A DNA stretch of 16,265 nucleotides from an uncultured Fidelibacterota bacterium (GTDB taxonomy: Bacteria > Fidelibacterota > Marinisomatia > Marinisomatales > UBA8229): NCBI GenBank assembly GCA_913054425.1, contig CAJXJG010000018.1:1-16265 (forward strand), in the 5' to 3' direction. The position numbers and the translations under genes were made by a program. The notes below the pieces were generated by a model that saw nothing but the letters and a program-made list of their open reading frames with translations, had not been told where the DNA came from and searched no databases. Below, piece by piece: positions 1-6,681 of the stretch. The number at the start of each line of letters is the position of its first letter. The first letter of the stretch is position 1.

Positions 1-58
1 CTACCAGATTAGATCTGCTGGTTTCCTGCAAACCAAGAAGATGGTTTTACTAAAATGA
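1..58 (+). CDS. 3' end of an upstream T9SS-exported protein (partial)
   Basis: Codons from position 2 read YQIRSAGFLQTKKMVLLK and then TGA at 56-58. This matches the end of the complete T9SS protein at 7896-11396, which finishes with YQIR..., FVQTRKMVLLK and TGA. It is therefore the final beta-strand of a type A sorting domain whose gene lies upstream of the window. The passenger is unknown. The fragment shows that the T9SS cargo cluster extends leftwards, and it is one of the genes here using TGA as a true stop. It is too short for ordinary gene finders, but the C-terminal signature is specific. Confidence 0.82.
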   Translation, partial: YQIRSAGFLQTKKMVLLK

Positions 59-113
59 AAAGACCTGTCCATCGTAATCCGCTGTTTTGCGGATTCAGAT
101 GGATGGTTCTTTT
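58..113 (+). terminator. Long hairpin terminator after the T9SS fragment
   Basis: A near-continuous stem starts at the stop codon. AAAAGA-CC (58-65) pairs with GG-T-TCTTTT (105-113), GTCCATC (67-73) pairs with GATGGAT (98-104, one G-U pair), and AATCCGC (76-82) pairs with GCGGATT (89-95) around the loop TGTTTT. The descending arm ends in TTCTTTT. The structure is longer than a standard intrinsic terminator but its placement right after a stop suggests that role. No gene is seen between it and the cold-shock gene, and I could not define a promoter in 114-270. Confidence 0.6.
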
Positions 114-281
114 AAAGTAAACATTCAATCTGTATTGATTCCATTCTGGGGGAAAGTTATTCATTATATTTTTAATAATTACTTTGCAAGGGAGACGAAA
201 ACATTTGTTTTTGCTAAGTTGATGTTGTGAGTAAATTATCTACCACAAAAAAAGTAAATTACATACACTCTGAGGAAAACT

Positions 282-479
282 ATGCAAGAAGGAAAAGTGA
301 AATTTTACAATAGAAGGAAAAGATATGGCTTTATTGCTGGAAGTGACGGAGTAGACTATTTTTTTCACGAGACGGGATTATCTGATGATAGTTATGTTAA
401 AGAGGATGATAAAGTAGAATTCAAGGTTATAGAAGGAGACAGAGGGCAAAAAGCTGTGGATATTTCACTCATTGATTAA
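282..479 (+). CDS. Cold-shock-domain protein (CspA family)
   Basis: The 65-residue product has the length of a single-domain cold-shock protein. These are cytoplasmic OB-fold proteins that bind single-stranded RNA or DNA and act as RNA chaperones. The start MQEGKVKFYN matches the usual G-x-VKWF strand with Trp replaced by Tyr. The RNP1-like segment is RYGFI (residues 14-18) and the RNP2-like segment is DYFFHET (25-31). Departures from the consensus (RRKRYGFI rather than KGFGFI) make it a divergent member, so cold induction cannot be assumed. GAGG lies about 7 bases before the ATG. The gene is monocistronic between two terminators, with a leader of over 150 bases in which I see no convincing promoter boxes. 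Confidence 0.9.
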   Translation: MQEGKVKFYNRRKRYGFIAGSDGVDYFFHETGLSDDSYVKEDDKVEFKVIEGDRGQKAVDISLID

Positions 480-500
480 TCATATAATTGGAATAATAAG

Positions 501-527
501 AAAGCCCCGCTGAGCGGGGCTTTTTTT
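501..527 (+). terminator. Rho-independent terminator, probably bidirectional
   Basis: AAAGCCCCGC (501-510) pairs perfectly with GCGGGGCTTT (514-523) around a TGA loop, followed by a run of seven T (521-527). It ends the cold-shock transcript. The stop codon of the minus-strand SDR gene lies at 526-528, so the same stem follows that gene too. On that strand the U-tract is weaker (TTTCTTATTATT). Confidence 0.93.
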
Positions 528-1449
528 ATTTATATAAATATGAAATATTGGTTTCGGAAAAGGGAATTGGTTCAATTCCAAATTTTCGGAATGCCTGTTC
601 GGAATCGCACGTATTTCCTGCCATAAGCATACTTAGTTGGTCACCTGTGATTGGAAACCAGCTAAAACCATCCAGCAGAGATGCAAAAGATTTTATAATA
701 AATGCGGGTGCAGGAATTTTAAGTTTTTTCTTACCGCTAGCCTTTGCAATGATTGAAATCAGTTCTTTCCAAGTGAAATCATCCGGTCCTCCCAGATGGT
801 AGCATTCCCCGAAAGTGGATGAGTCACTGATAGAATGTGTAAAAAAATCTGCTACATTTTTCACATGGATGGGTGACATTTTAAACTGCCCTGCATGGAA
901 GGGTAACAAACCTGTATAAAATAAGGGGGCAGGTAGAGGAATGTCAATCAAATCATCCCTGAGCTGGGTGCAAAATTCTATTTTTCCCCTGGGAGGTCCA
1001 AACACTAAAGAAGGACGAAAAATAGTCCAGTCTAATTTTGTCTTTTTTAAATATTTTTCTGATAAGTATTTTGTTTTCTGATATTCTGTACCATGGGGGG
1101 TGACCCCATTCGCACTCATGAGAATAAACCGTTTTACGTTTAATTGAAGTGCAGTGTCTATAGTACGTTTTGCACTTTGTAAATGCAGTTCATCAAATGT
1201 AATTCCTTGATGGGGAACCTGACGGATGATCCCTATGTTGTAAATGACGCCTTCCGCGTTTGCCATAGTTTCGCTAATGGAATTTTCATCTTTAACGTTT
1301 CCGGTAACAATGGTGCATTTATCAGGCTGAGACAATTTATTTTCAGATCCTTTGCGCACAAGGACGGAAGGCTCATAACCTTTTTCAATAAGGCTGTCAA
1401 GAATATAGCTGCCAATGAATCCTGTAGCTCCGAAGACAGCGATCTTCAT
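526..1449 (-). CDS. NAD(P)-binding SDR-family protein, NDUFA9-like (atypical SDR)
   Basis: The 307-residue protein has an N-terminal Rossmann fold with the glycine motif GATGFIG at residues 7-13 and a YxxxK pair (Tyr123, Lys127). It follows the style of the NDUFA9-like atypical SDRs: an early GNVKD acidic turn, FILMSANG before the Tyr, then TIFRPSLVFG. Members bind NAD(P)H and have been linked to complex I accessory roles, quinone or sugar-nucleotide chemistry; the substrate here cannot be read from sequence. There is no signal peptide or clear membrane helix, so it is probably cytoplasmic or peripheral. The start is the ATG at 1447-1449; the upstream Shine-Dalgarno is weak (GGAAT). It converges on the cold-shock gene and shares its terminator. 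Confidence 0.85.
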   Translation of the reverse strand: MKIAVFGATGFIGSYILDSLIEKGYEPSVLVRKGSENKLSQPDKCTIVTGNVKDENSISETMANAEGVIYNIGIIRQVPHQGITFDELHLQSAKRTIDTALQLNVKRFILMSANGVTPHGTEYQKTKYLSEKYLKKTKLDWTIFRPSLVFGPPRGKIEFCTQLRDDLIDIPLPAPLFYTGLLPFHAGQFKMSPIHVKNVADFFTHSISDSSTFGECYHLGGPDDFTWKELISIIAKASGKKKLKIPAPAFIIKSFASLLDGFSWFPITGDQLSMLMAGNTCDSEQAFRKFGIEPIPFSETNISYLYK

Positions 1450-1668
1450 ACTGTTATTATTCCGTATTTTGTTCTAACGATTTTGTCCATCAAAAAAGGA
1501 ATTAAGTTAAAATAACATGGGGAAACATATGTTAATATGATCTTTTCATTTGTATTGTACATCATTGTGAATATTTCACCCATCATTGTTAAATTCTCAA
1601 TAGGTATTGATTCAGAATAAAACGTTAATCAATATAGAGTTTATCGGAATATTAATGGAAAAATAAGA
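1450..1668. other. Intergenic region, AT-rich, with inverted repeat
   Basis: This is a divergent intergenic region between the minus-strand SDR gene and the plus-strand mini-ORF, so it should hold promoters in both directions. I could not define them. Two dyads are visible: the 10-base palindrome AACATATGTT (1524-1533) and the inverted repeat TATTGATT (1605-1612) / AATCAATA (1627-1634) with a 14-base spacer. The latter has operator-like geometry, with half-site centres 22 bp apart, but could occur by chance in AT-rich DNA. Confidence 0.35.
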
Positions 1669-1803
1669 ATGATTATATATACGTTAAAATCAATTCGATT
1701 TTCCTTTACCCTTTTTTGTGTGATTATCTCCTTGGTTTTTGGTCAATTCAGGTTGGATTTACAGTTGTTGAATAGGGGCTATCGAAACAATGGAAATTTC
1801 TAG
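1669..1803 (+). CDS. Mini-ORF encoding a signal-peptide-like 44-residue peptide
   Basis: From the ATG at 1669 the frame reads MIIYTLKSIRFSFTLFCVII, then SLVFGQF and a short polar tail RLDLQLLNRGYRNNGNF before TAG at 1801-1803. The basic start, hydrophobic core and VFGQ end resemble the signal peptides of the neighbouring secreted proteins (SVSFGQ, LSFSQ). Only about 20 residues would remain after cleavage. It overlaps the rhodanese start (1790) by 14 bases, so the two may be translationally coupled. It could be a small exported peptide, a leader peptide, or the remnant of a secreted protein gene. There is no strong Shine-Dalgarno before the ATG. I do not recognise it. Confidence 0.45.
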   Translation: MIIYTLKSIRFSFTLFCVIISLVFGQFRLDLQLLNRGYRNNGNF

Positions 1804-2158
1804 GGAAGAAAATAGTTCAGGATATAGGAGAATTTCAATTAGAGAAGCCAAAATCTTGATTGATAATAATCCTGATATTACGATTGCTGATATTAGAGAT
1901 GGTAAATTTTTTAATGAAAGTAATATCCCTAATTCAGTTCATGTGACATCTGAGTCTATAGAGAAGTTTCTAAAAACAACTCAAAAAGAAAATCCATTAT
2001 TGATTTATTGTTATCACGGAGTGAACAGCCGTGAATCTGCTGATTATTTTGTTAAAGAAGGATTTAAGACTGTATACAGCATGGATGGGGGATTTTCTGA
2101 TTATTCCAAACAGTTTGAAATTAGAAAGGAATTGGATACCAACATTGAGAAAGGTTAG
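1790..2158 (+). CDS. Single-domain rhodanese, GlpE-like sulfurtransferase
   Basis: The 122-residue product is one rhodanese domain. The active-site loop is CYHGVNS with the persulfide-carrying cysteine at Cys74, closely matching the CYHGxSS loop of GlpE. Upstream hallmarks are ITIADIRDGKFF (the DxR motif) and the substrate-entry segment SNIPNSVHV; the C-terminal hallmark is VYSMDGGF. Family members move sulfane sulfur from thiosulfate or a persulfide to cyanide, thioredoxin or other acceptors. No signal peptide is present, so it is cytoplasmic, unlike its secreted neighbours. AGGGG lies 11 bases before the ATG, inside the preceding mini-ORF. The gene end overlaps the probable start of the esterase by 14 bases, implying co-transcription. 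Confidence 0.88.
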   Translation: MEISREENSSGYRRISIREAKILIDNNPDITIADIRDGKFFNESNIPNSVHVTSESIEKFLKTTQKENPLLIYCYHGVNSRESADYFVKEGFKTVYSMDGGFSDYSKQFEIRKELDTNIEKG

Positions 2159-4202
2159 TCTTTTACTCATCATCCTCACTGCAGTTGGTTTTCCTCAATC
2201 AGAATGTGATGGCGAGCGATATTACACCGAAATTTTTCCCAATATAAACGTATCCTCAAATATCGAGTATGGCGAAAACATTACTGAGGATATTTTAGGA
2301 TTTGAATACACCCAGACTCTTTATTTGGATGTCTATGAACCTGTAAATGACAGTGTCAATAAGCGACCCTTGATCATTTTCATGTTCGGCGGTTCATTTG
2401 TAGGAGGTTCAAAAAACTCACCCGTTATGCAGGAGTTGTGTACACGATACGCAAAAATGGGATATGTTGCTTCTGCCATTGATTACAGAATCACCCCTAC
2501 ATTGATTTGGAACGGTTCTGAAGAAAATGCATATAAAGCAGTCATAAAAGCCATCCATGATTTAAAAGCTGCCATTCGATTTTTTAGGATGAATGACCAT
2601 TTATATGATGATTTCGGCATAGATACATCCCGAATTTATGCCGGAGGTTCATCTGCAGGAGCAATTGCTGCTGTGAATGCGGCGTATATAAACAATGAAA
2701 ATGAAATCCCGGAATCCATTTATGATTTCGTAATGGAATATGGAGGCCTGGAAGGTTTCAGTGGAAACCCGGGGTATAATTCAGAGTTTAATGGAGTCGT
2801 AAATTTATGTGGGGCAATCGGAGACTCCAACTGGATAGAGGTCAATGATATTCCCATTGTGAGCGTGCATGGAGATGAGGACACAGTCGTTCCTTATGCT
2901 GACGATCTGGTAACACTGTTTGGGATTAATTTACAGGTGTATGGAAGTTTCATCATTCATCAGACAATGATTGATCTGGGAAACGAGAGCGCTTTATATA
3001 CATTTGAAGGTGAAGGCCACACTCCCTACGCTTTTTCGGATGCATACATGGATGTGACAATTGAATTTACCAGAGAGTTCATGTATGATTTAGTCTGTGA
3101 AGATTCACAATCCGGAGAAATAACAGTCAATTACGATTCTGATTGGAATCTGGTTGGATTACCACTCGTGGTGGAAGACCCTTCATATGAGCTTATATTT
3201 CCTGAATCAATAGAAGGAACATTATACTCCTTTAATGGTGGTTATGTGCCTGAATCCGGCCTTGCTCCGGGCGAAGGATATTGGCTGCGATTTCCCACTG
3301 CCGGGAATACCATTGTTAATGGCACGATCATTGATGAACTAAACATCAGTTTAAATGCTGACTGGAACCTTGTATCCGGTTTGTCGGAGTCTGTATCTAT
3401 CAATTCCGTTTTTGATCCGGAGGGGATAATAGTCCCAGGGACATTATACGGTTTTGCCAGTGGTTATGTAGGAACGGATATGTTAATCCCCGGGGAAGGC
3501 TACTGGCTCCGTGCATATCAAGGGGGAACTATCATCTTAACTGTTGGCGGATTAACCAAAACTACACAACAAGTCTTTAGTTTAAAAGGTAAAGCCAATA
3601 CAATAACAATAAATGATTCAGAATTGTATTTTGGTGTAGAAGTACCGGAAAATGAGAGATTGAGTTACTCTCTACCACCAAAACCACCGTTGGGTGCTTT
3701 TGACATTCGTTTTTCCGGTGATACCAAATTGTGTTCAACAGATGAATGTATAATTGAAGTGATGAATAACGAACAACCATTGGTTGTTGAGTTTGATTTA
3801 ATAGATGGTGAGTTTTGGGAAATCGTAGATGAAAACGGAAAAGTGTTTCAGTGTTCGGGTGTTCATGTGTTAGAACTGAGGAGTGAACCGAAAATTCTTG
3901 TGCTGAGAAAATCCATCACTCCACAAATTCCTTTGGAATTTGCTCTTTTTCCTGCATATCCAAATCCGTTTAATCCGGTAACGACGATTCAGTATTCTAT
4001 ACCTGTACAGACGCATCGCAATGCGTCTCTACAAATTTACGATATCACCGGACGGTTGGTATCAACCCTGGTTGATAAAATCCTTGAACCGGGCAGCCAC
4101 ACAGTCCAATGGAATGCAAACAACTTTTCCAGCGGAGTTTATTTTGCGGAGTTTGTGTCCGGTGATTATCGTCAAATCCAGAAATTAATCTTACTTAAAT
4201 AG
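2145..4202 (+). CDS. T9SS-exported alpha/beta-hydrolase (esterase-like)
   Basis: I place the start at TTG 2145, giving 685 residues and a proper signal peptide, MRKVSLLLIILTAVGFPQS. The earlier GTG at 2031 would put about 38 residues of rhodanese-overlapping sequence ahead of it. AAAGGA lies 14 bases upstream. Residues 30-310 form a carboxylesterase/BD-FAE-like alpha/beta-hydrolase: oxyanion region FGGSFVGG, nucleophile Ser170 in GGSSAGA, Asp246 in HGDEDTVV and His292 in GEGHTPY, so the triad is intact. The substrate is unknown. Residues about 328-467 are two WNLVGLP/GYWLR half-modules (Trp334, Trp407). A Cys-containing linker domain (KLCSTDEC) follows, then a T9SS type A sorting domain with YPNPFNPVTT and the end KLILLK. 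The protein should be exported and anchored or released at the cell surface. A 28-bp palindrome sits within the sorting-domain codons. Confidence 0.87.
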   Translation: MRKVSLLLIILTAVGFPQSECDGERYYTEIFPNINVSSNIEYGENITEDILGFEYTQTLYLDVYEPVNDSVNKRPLIIFMFGGSFVGGSKNSPVMQELCTRYAKMGYVASAIDYRITPTLIWNGSEENAYKAVIKAIHDLKAAIRFFRMNDHLYDDFGIDTSRIYAGGSSAGAIAAVNAAYINNENEIPESIYDFVMEYGGLEGFSGNPGYNSEFNGVVNLCGAIGDSNWIEVNDIPIVSVHGDEDTVVPYADDLVTLFGINLQVYGSFIIHQTMIDLGNESALYTFEGEGHTPYAFSDAYMDVTIEFTREFMYDLVCEDSQSGEITVNYDSDWNLVGLPLVVEDPSYELIFPESIEGTLYSFNGGYVPESGLAPGEGYWLRFPTAGNTIVNGTIIDELNISLNADWNLVSGLSESVSINSVFDPEGIIVPGTLYGFASGYVGTDMLIPGEGYWLRAYQGGTIILTVGGLTKTTQQVFSLKGKANTITINDSELYFGVEVPENERLSYSLPPKPPLGAFDIRFSGDTKLCSTDECIIEVMNNEQPLVVEFDLIDGEFWEIVDENGKVFQCSGVHVLELRSEPKILVLRKSITPQIPLEFALFPAYPNPFNPVTTIQYSIPVQTHRNASLQIYDITGRLVSTLVDKILEPGSHTVQWNANNFSSGVYFAEFVSGDYRQIQKLILLK
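3121..3543 (+). repeat. Tandem WNLVGLP/GYWLR module in the esterase
   Basis: Two related half-repeats of about 70 residues are seen: WNLVGLP ... LYSFNGGY ... PGEGYWLRF and WNLVSGL ... LYGFASGY ... PGEGYWLRA. The leading Trp residues (334 and 407) are 73 apart. The module lies between the hydrolase domain and the sorting-domain linker, where it may act as a surface spacer or adhesion module. Confidence 0.85.
4005..4032 (+). repeat. 28-bp imperfect palindrome within coding sequence, copy 1
   Basis: The stem AGACGCAT (4009-4016) / ATGCGTCT (4021-4028) has the loop CGCA; outer GTA/TAC pairs are separated by a C-C mismatch. It encodes VQTHRNASLQ in the sorting domain, at codon phase 1. The right arm GCGTCTCTAC is identical to that of the copy at 6413-6440. 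From memory, palindromes with GTAGAGACGC/GCGTCTCTAC arms are dispersed mini-repeats in several bacterial genomes. Confidence 0.7.
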
Positions 4203-4282
4203 TAGCCAAAAATATGAAATTGATAAATAAAATAATGATGTTATTTTAGATTGAACTCAAGGCGAAAAAAGGGAGCATGAAA

Positions 4283-6610
4283 ATGCAAAATTTCAAAAAT
4301 AATAATTTCCTAAAATTTTTCATCAAAGTATTGGTGTTCTGCACAACACTATTAGCCACCAACTTTAGTGAACATATTTCCCCAATCGTATATAATAACT
4401 GTACCTCATGTCATAGACCAGGAGAGATTGGAGCGTTTCTCCCACTAACAAACTTTGATGAAGTATATTCAAACAGGGAGTTGATTGCTTATACAATCTC
4501 AGGTGACGAAAATGAAAGGCATGGGGAACCCATCATGCCACCCTGGCCGCCGGATAGATCTTTCAGCACCTTCATTGGAGAGAGATATCTTACAGAAAAT
4601 CAAATTCATGATATTCTGGATTGGATTAGTGAAGGTGCGGAGCAGGGGGATCCATCTTTGGAATTTCCAATGCCTGATTTTCCCCAAGGTTCTGCTATTG
4701 GTGAACCTGATGTATTGTTAGAAATGGAGGAATCATATTTTATCGAGGGAAATTATGAAGATGATTATCGCTGTTTTGTATTGGAAACAAATTTTGATGA
4801 AGATAAAGATATTGCGGCAATTGAGTTCCGCCCGGGTAATTCTGAAGCTGTGCACCATGCCATTCTTGTAGCTGTTCCGCATGGGGAGGTTGATGACATT
4901 GATGAACAGGATCCAGGCTATGGATATGAATGTTTTGGAGGTTTTGGTACCCAGAATACATCCGATTTGTTGGGGGGATATGCTCCCGGTTATGTAGCTT
5001 CTCTATTCCCCACTGGTATCGGTCAGAGCATACCAGCGAATTCTGATATTATTTTGCAGGTTCATTATGCTCCCTTAAATACTGACCAAACTGACCAGTC
5101 TTCAGTGAACATTTTTTTTAAGGATGAACCTGTTGAAAGATACGTTCAGCAGCAGGTGATGGTCAATTGGTGGTTTGAATTACCTGCAGAGGAGATCACA
5201 GAGGTGGAATTATCTGTAAATGTTAGTCAAGATCTTAGTTTAATCCAGGTTTTTCCCCATTGTCATCTCCTAGGTAAATCCTGGGATTTTTCCTGGCAGA
5301 ATTTTTATACACCGGAATATATGCTTCATATTCCGGCAGGTTCTGAACTGTATGCAAAATGTGTATACGATAATACATCTGAGAATCCTGATAATCCCAA
5401 TGATCCGCCACAAACAGTATACTGGGGAGAAGGAACCCAGGATGAAATGTTTTATGTACCAATGCGATTTGTCCCGTATCAGGAAGGTGATGAATTTATT
5501 TATTTAGGATCAGACCAGGATGGGTCGCTTGACGTAACTTTTCAATCCGGGTGGACCCTGGTTGGACTCCCTGTGGAAACAGATGATTCATCCTACGAAT
5601 TCCTTTTTCCCAATGCATATTCGGGGTCGCTTTATTCCTTTAATGGAAGCTATGTTCAGGAATCTCAATTGGAAACAGGAATCGGATACTGGTTGAGGTT
5701 TCAGGAGGGCGGAAATGTGGAATTCTCCGGCGATTTGTTCAATGAAATATCTGTGCCGGTTGTTGAGGGGTGGAATCTTGTTACTGGTCCATCGGAAGAC
5801 GCGTCAATGTCAGACCCCGATGGTTTAGTCTATGCTGGCACAGTATATGGATTTAACGGGTCGTATATCAATGCAGATGTATTTGAACCGGGGAATGGCT
5901 ACTGGCTTCGCTCATCCGATGCTGGAACTATTACCCTATCAAACGATGGATTTAGAAGAACTTCTGATTTGACATTCGTCCCAAACGAAAATGCGAATTC
6001 ACTAACTATTAATGGTCATGAATTATATTTTGGAGTGGAAGTAGCAGAGAATGAAAGATTAAGTTATTCTCTTCCGCCGAAACCACCGGCAGGTGCAATG
6101 GATATCCGATTTTCAGATGATACAAAACTCTGCTCAACGGATGAATGTTTGATTGAAATGATGAATGCCGGACAACCCATTACCATTGACTGCGAGATAA
6201 AAGATGGGGAAATTTGGGAAATTGTAGATGCAAACGGAAACGTGTCAGAGTGTTCAGGTGTTAATGTATTGGACTTTAATGGTGAGTCAACAACTGTGGT
6301 ATTGAGGAAATCTACATCTTCAGAAATTCCATCGGAGTTTTCGCTTTCTCCGGCTTATCCAAATCCTTTCAATCCGGTGACAACAATTTCGTTTTCAATC
6401 CCAATTAATGGTGTAAAAATGCAGCATGCTGCGTCTCTACGAATTTATGACATCACAGGGAAATTGGTTGAAACCCTGGTGGACAAAAAACTCTCTCCCG
6501 GAAATCACACCGTTCAATGGATTGCATCTCAATTTTCCAGTGGTGTGTATTTTTCGGAATTGGTTTCCGGAAAAAATCGAGAGGTACAAAAGATCATTTT
6601 ACTCAAATAA
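4283..6610 (+). CDS. T9SS-exported cytochrome c / copper type II monooxygenase fusion
   Basis: I choose ATG 4283 because GGGAG (4271-4275) is 7 bases away but too close to ATG 4277; this gives 775 residues. After a signal peptide, one heme c motif CTSCH (Cys40, Cys43, His44) is followed by PIMPPWPP, a candidate distal Met ligand. Residues about 130-400 resemble the peptidylglycine alpha-hydroxylating monooxygenase fold: EAVHHAIL (His191, His192) and QVHYAP (His261) match one copper site; HCHLLGK (His326, His328) and DEM (Met389) match the other. All six expected copper ligands are therefore present in order. These enzymes hydroxylate C-H bonds with O2 and two electrons; the heme domain is an obvious built-in electron donor (inference). 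Two WNLVGLP half-modules (Trp424, Trp497), the KLCSTDEC linker domain and a T9SS tail ending KIILLK follow. The true substrate is unknown. Confidence 0.88.
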   Translation: MQNFKNNNFLKFFIKVLVFCTTLLATNFSEHISPIVYNNCTSCHRPGEIGAFLPLTNFDEVYSNRELIAYTISGDENERHGEPIMPPWPPDRSFSTFIGERYLTENQIHDILDWISEGAEQGDPSLEFPMPDFPQGSAIGEPDVLLEMEESYFIEGNYEDDYRCFVLETNFDEDKDIAAIEFRPGNSEAVHHAILVAVPHGEVDDIDEQDPGYGYECFGGFGTQNTSDLLGGYAPGYVASLFPTGIGQSIPANSDIILQVHYAPLNTDQTDQSSVNIFFKDEPVERYVQQQVMVNWWFELPAEEITEVELSVNVSQDLSLIQVFPHCHLLGKSWDFSWQNFYTPEYMLHIPAGSELYAKCVYDNTSENPDNPNDPPQTVYWGEGTQDEMFYVPMRFVPYQEGDEFIYLGSDQDGSLDVTFQSGWTLVGLPVETDDSSYEFLFPNAYSGSLYSFNGSYVQESQLETGIGYWLRFQEGGNVEFSGDLFNEISVPVVEGWNLVTGPSEDASMSDPDGLVYAGTVYGFNGSYINADVFEPGNGYWLRSSDAGTITLSNDGFRRTSDLTFVPNENANSLTINGHELYFGVEVAENERLSYSLPPKPPAGAMDIRFSDDTKLCSTDECLIEMMNAGQPITIDCEIKDGEIWEIVDANGNVSECSGVNVLDFNGESTTVVLRKSTSSEIPSEFSLSPAYPNPFNPVTTISFSIPINGVKMQHAASLRIYDITGKLVETLVDKKLSPGNHTVQWIASQFSSGVYFSELVSGKNREVQKIILLK
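5521..5940 (+). repeat. Tandem WNLVGLP/GYWLR module in the monooxygenase
   Basis: Half-repeats begin WTLVGLP (Trp424) and WNLVTGP (Trp497), 73 residues apart. Each contains LYSFNGSY or VYGFNGSY and ends GYWLRF or GYWLRS. It has the same arrangement as in the esterase, LamG and propeller proteins. Confidence 0.85.
6413..6440 (+). repeat. 28-bp imperfect palindrome within coding sequence, copy 2
   Basis: The core GCAGCATGCTGC (6421-6432) is a perfect 12-base palindrome; the right arm GCGTCTCTAC matches copy 1 and the left arm GTAAAAATGC is decayed. It encodes VKMQHAASLR. It begins at codon phase 1 and occupies the same site in the sorting domain, just before the [QR]IYDITG strand. The 7896-11396 protein has no such segment there (LPKQEQVTLTVYD). 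Confidence 0.65.
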
Positions 6611-6681
6611 GATACTTTATCTCTGCATTGTAGGATTTATTCAAATTAGATAAATTGATCTTCATTATGGAGAATTTTACA

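Noticed and set aside
3..47. Alternating hairpins (ACCAG/CTGGT, GGTTT/AAACC, AAACCA/TGGTTT) resembling an attenuator
   Set aside because: The same bases encode the end of a T9SS tail (YQIR...KMVLLK, TGA), so coding explains them better than a leader RNA.
1183..1515. Plus-strand 110-residue open frame opposite the SDR gene
   Set aside because: It is antisense to a clear Rossmann-fold gene and its translation has no family features.
2031..2144. GTG 2031 as the esterase start
   Set aside because: It would place rhodanese-overlapping codons before an otherwise perfect signal peptide; overlap with a well-supported gene in another frame is more likely spurious.
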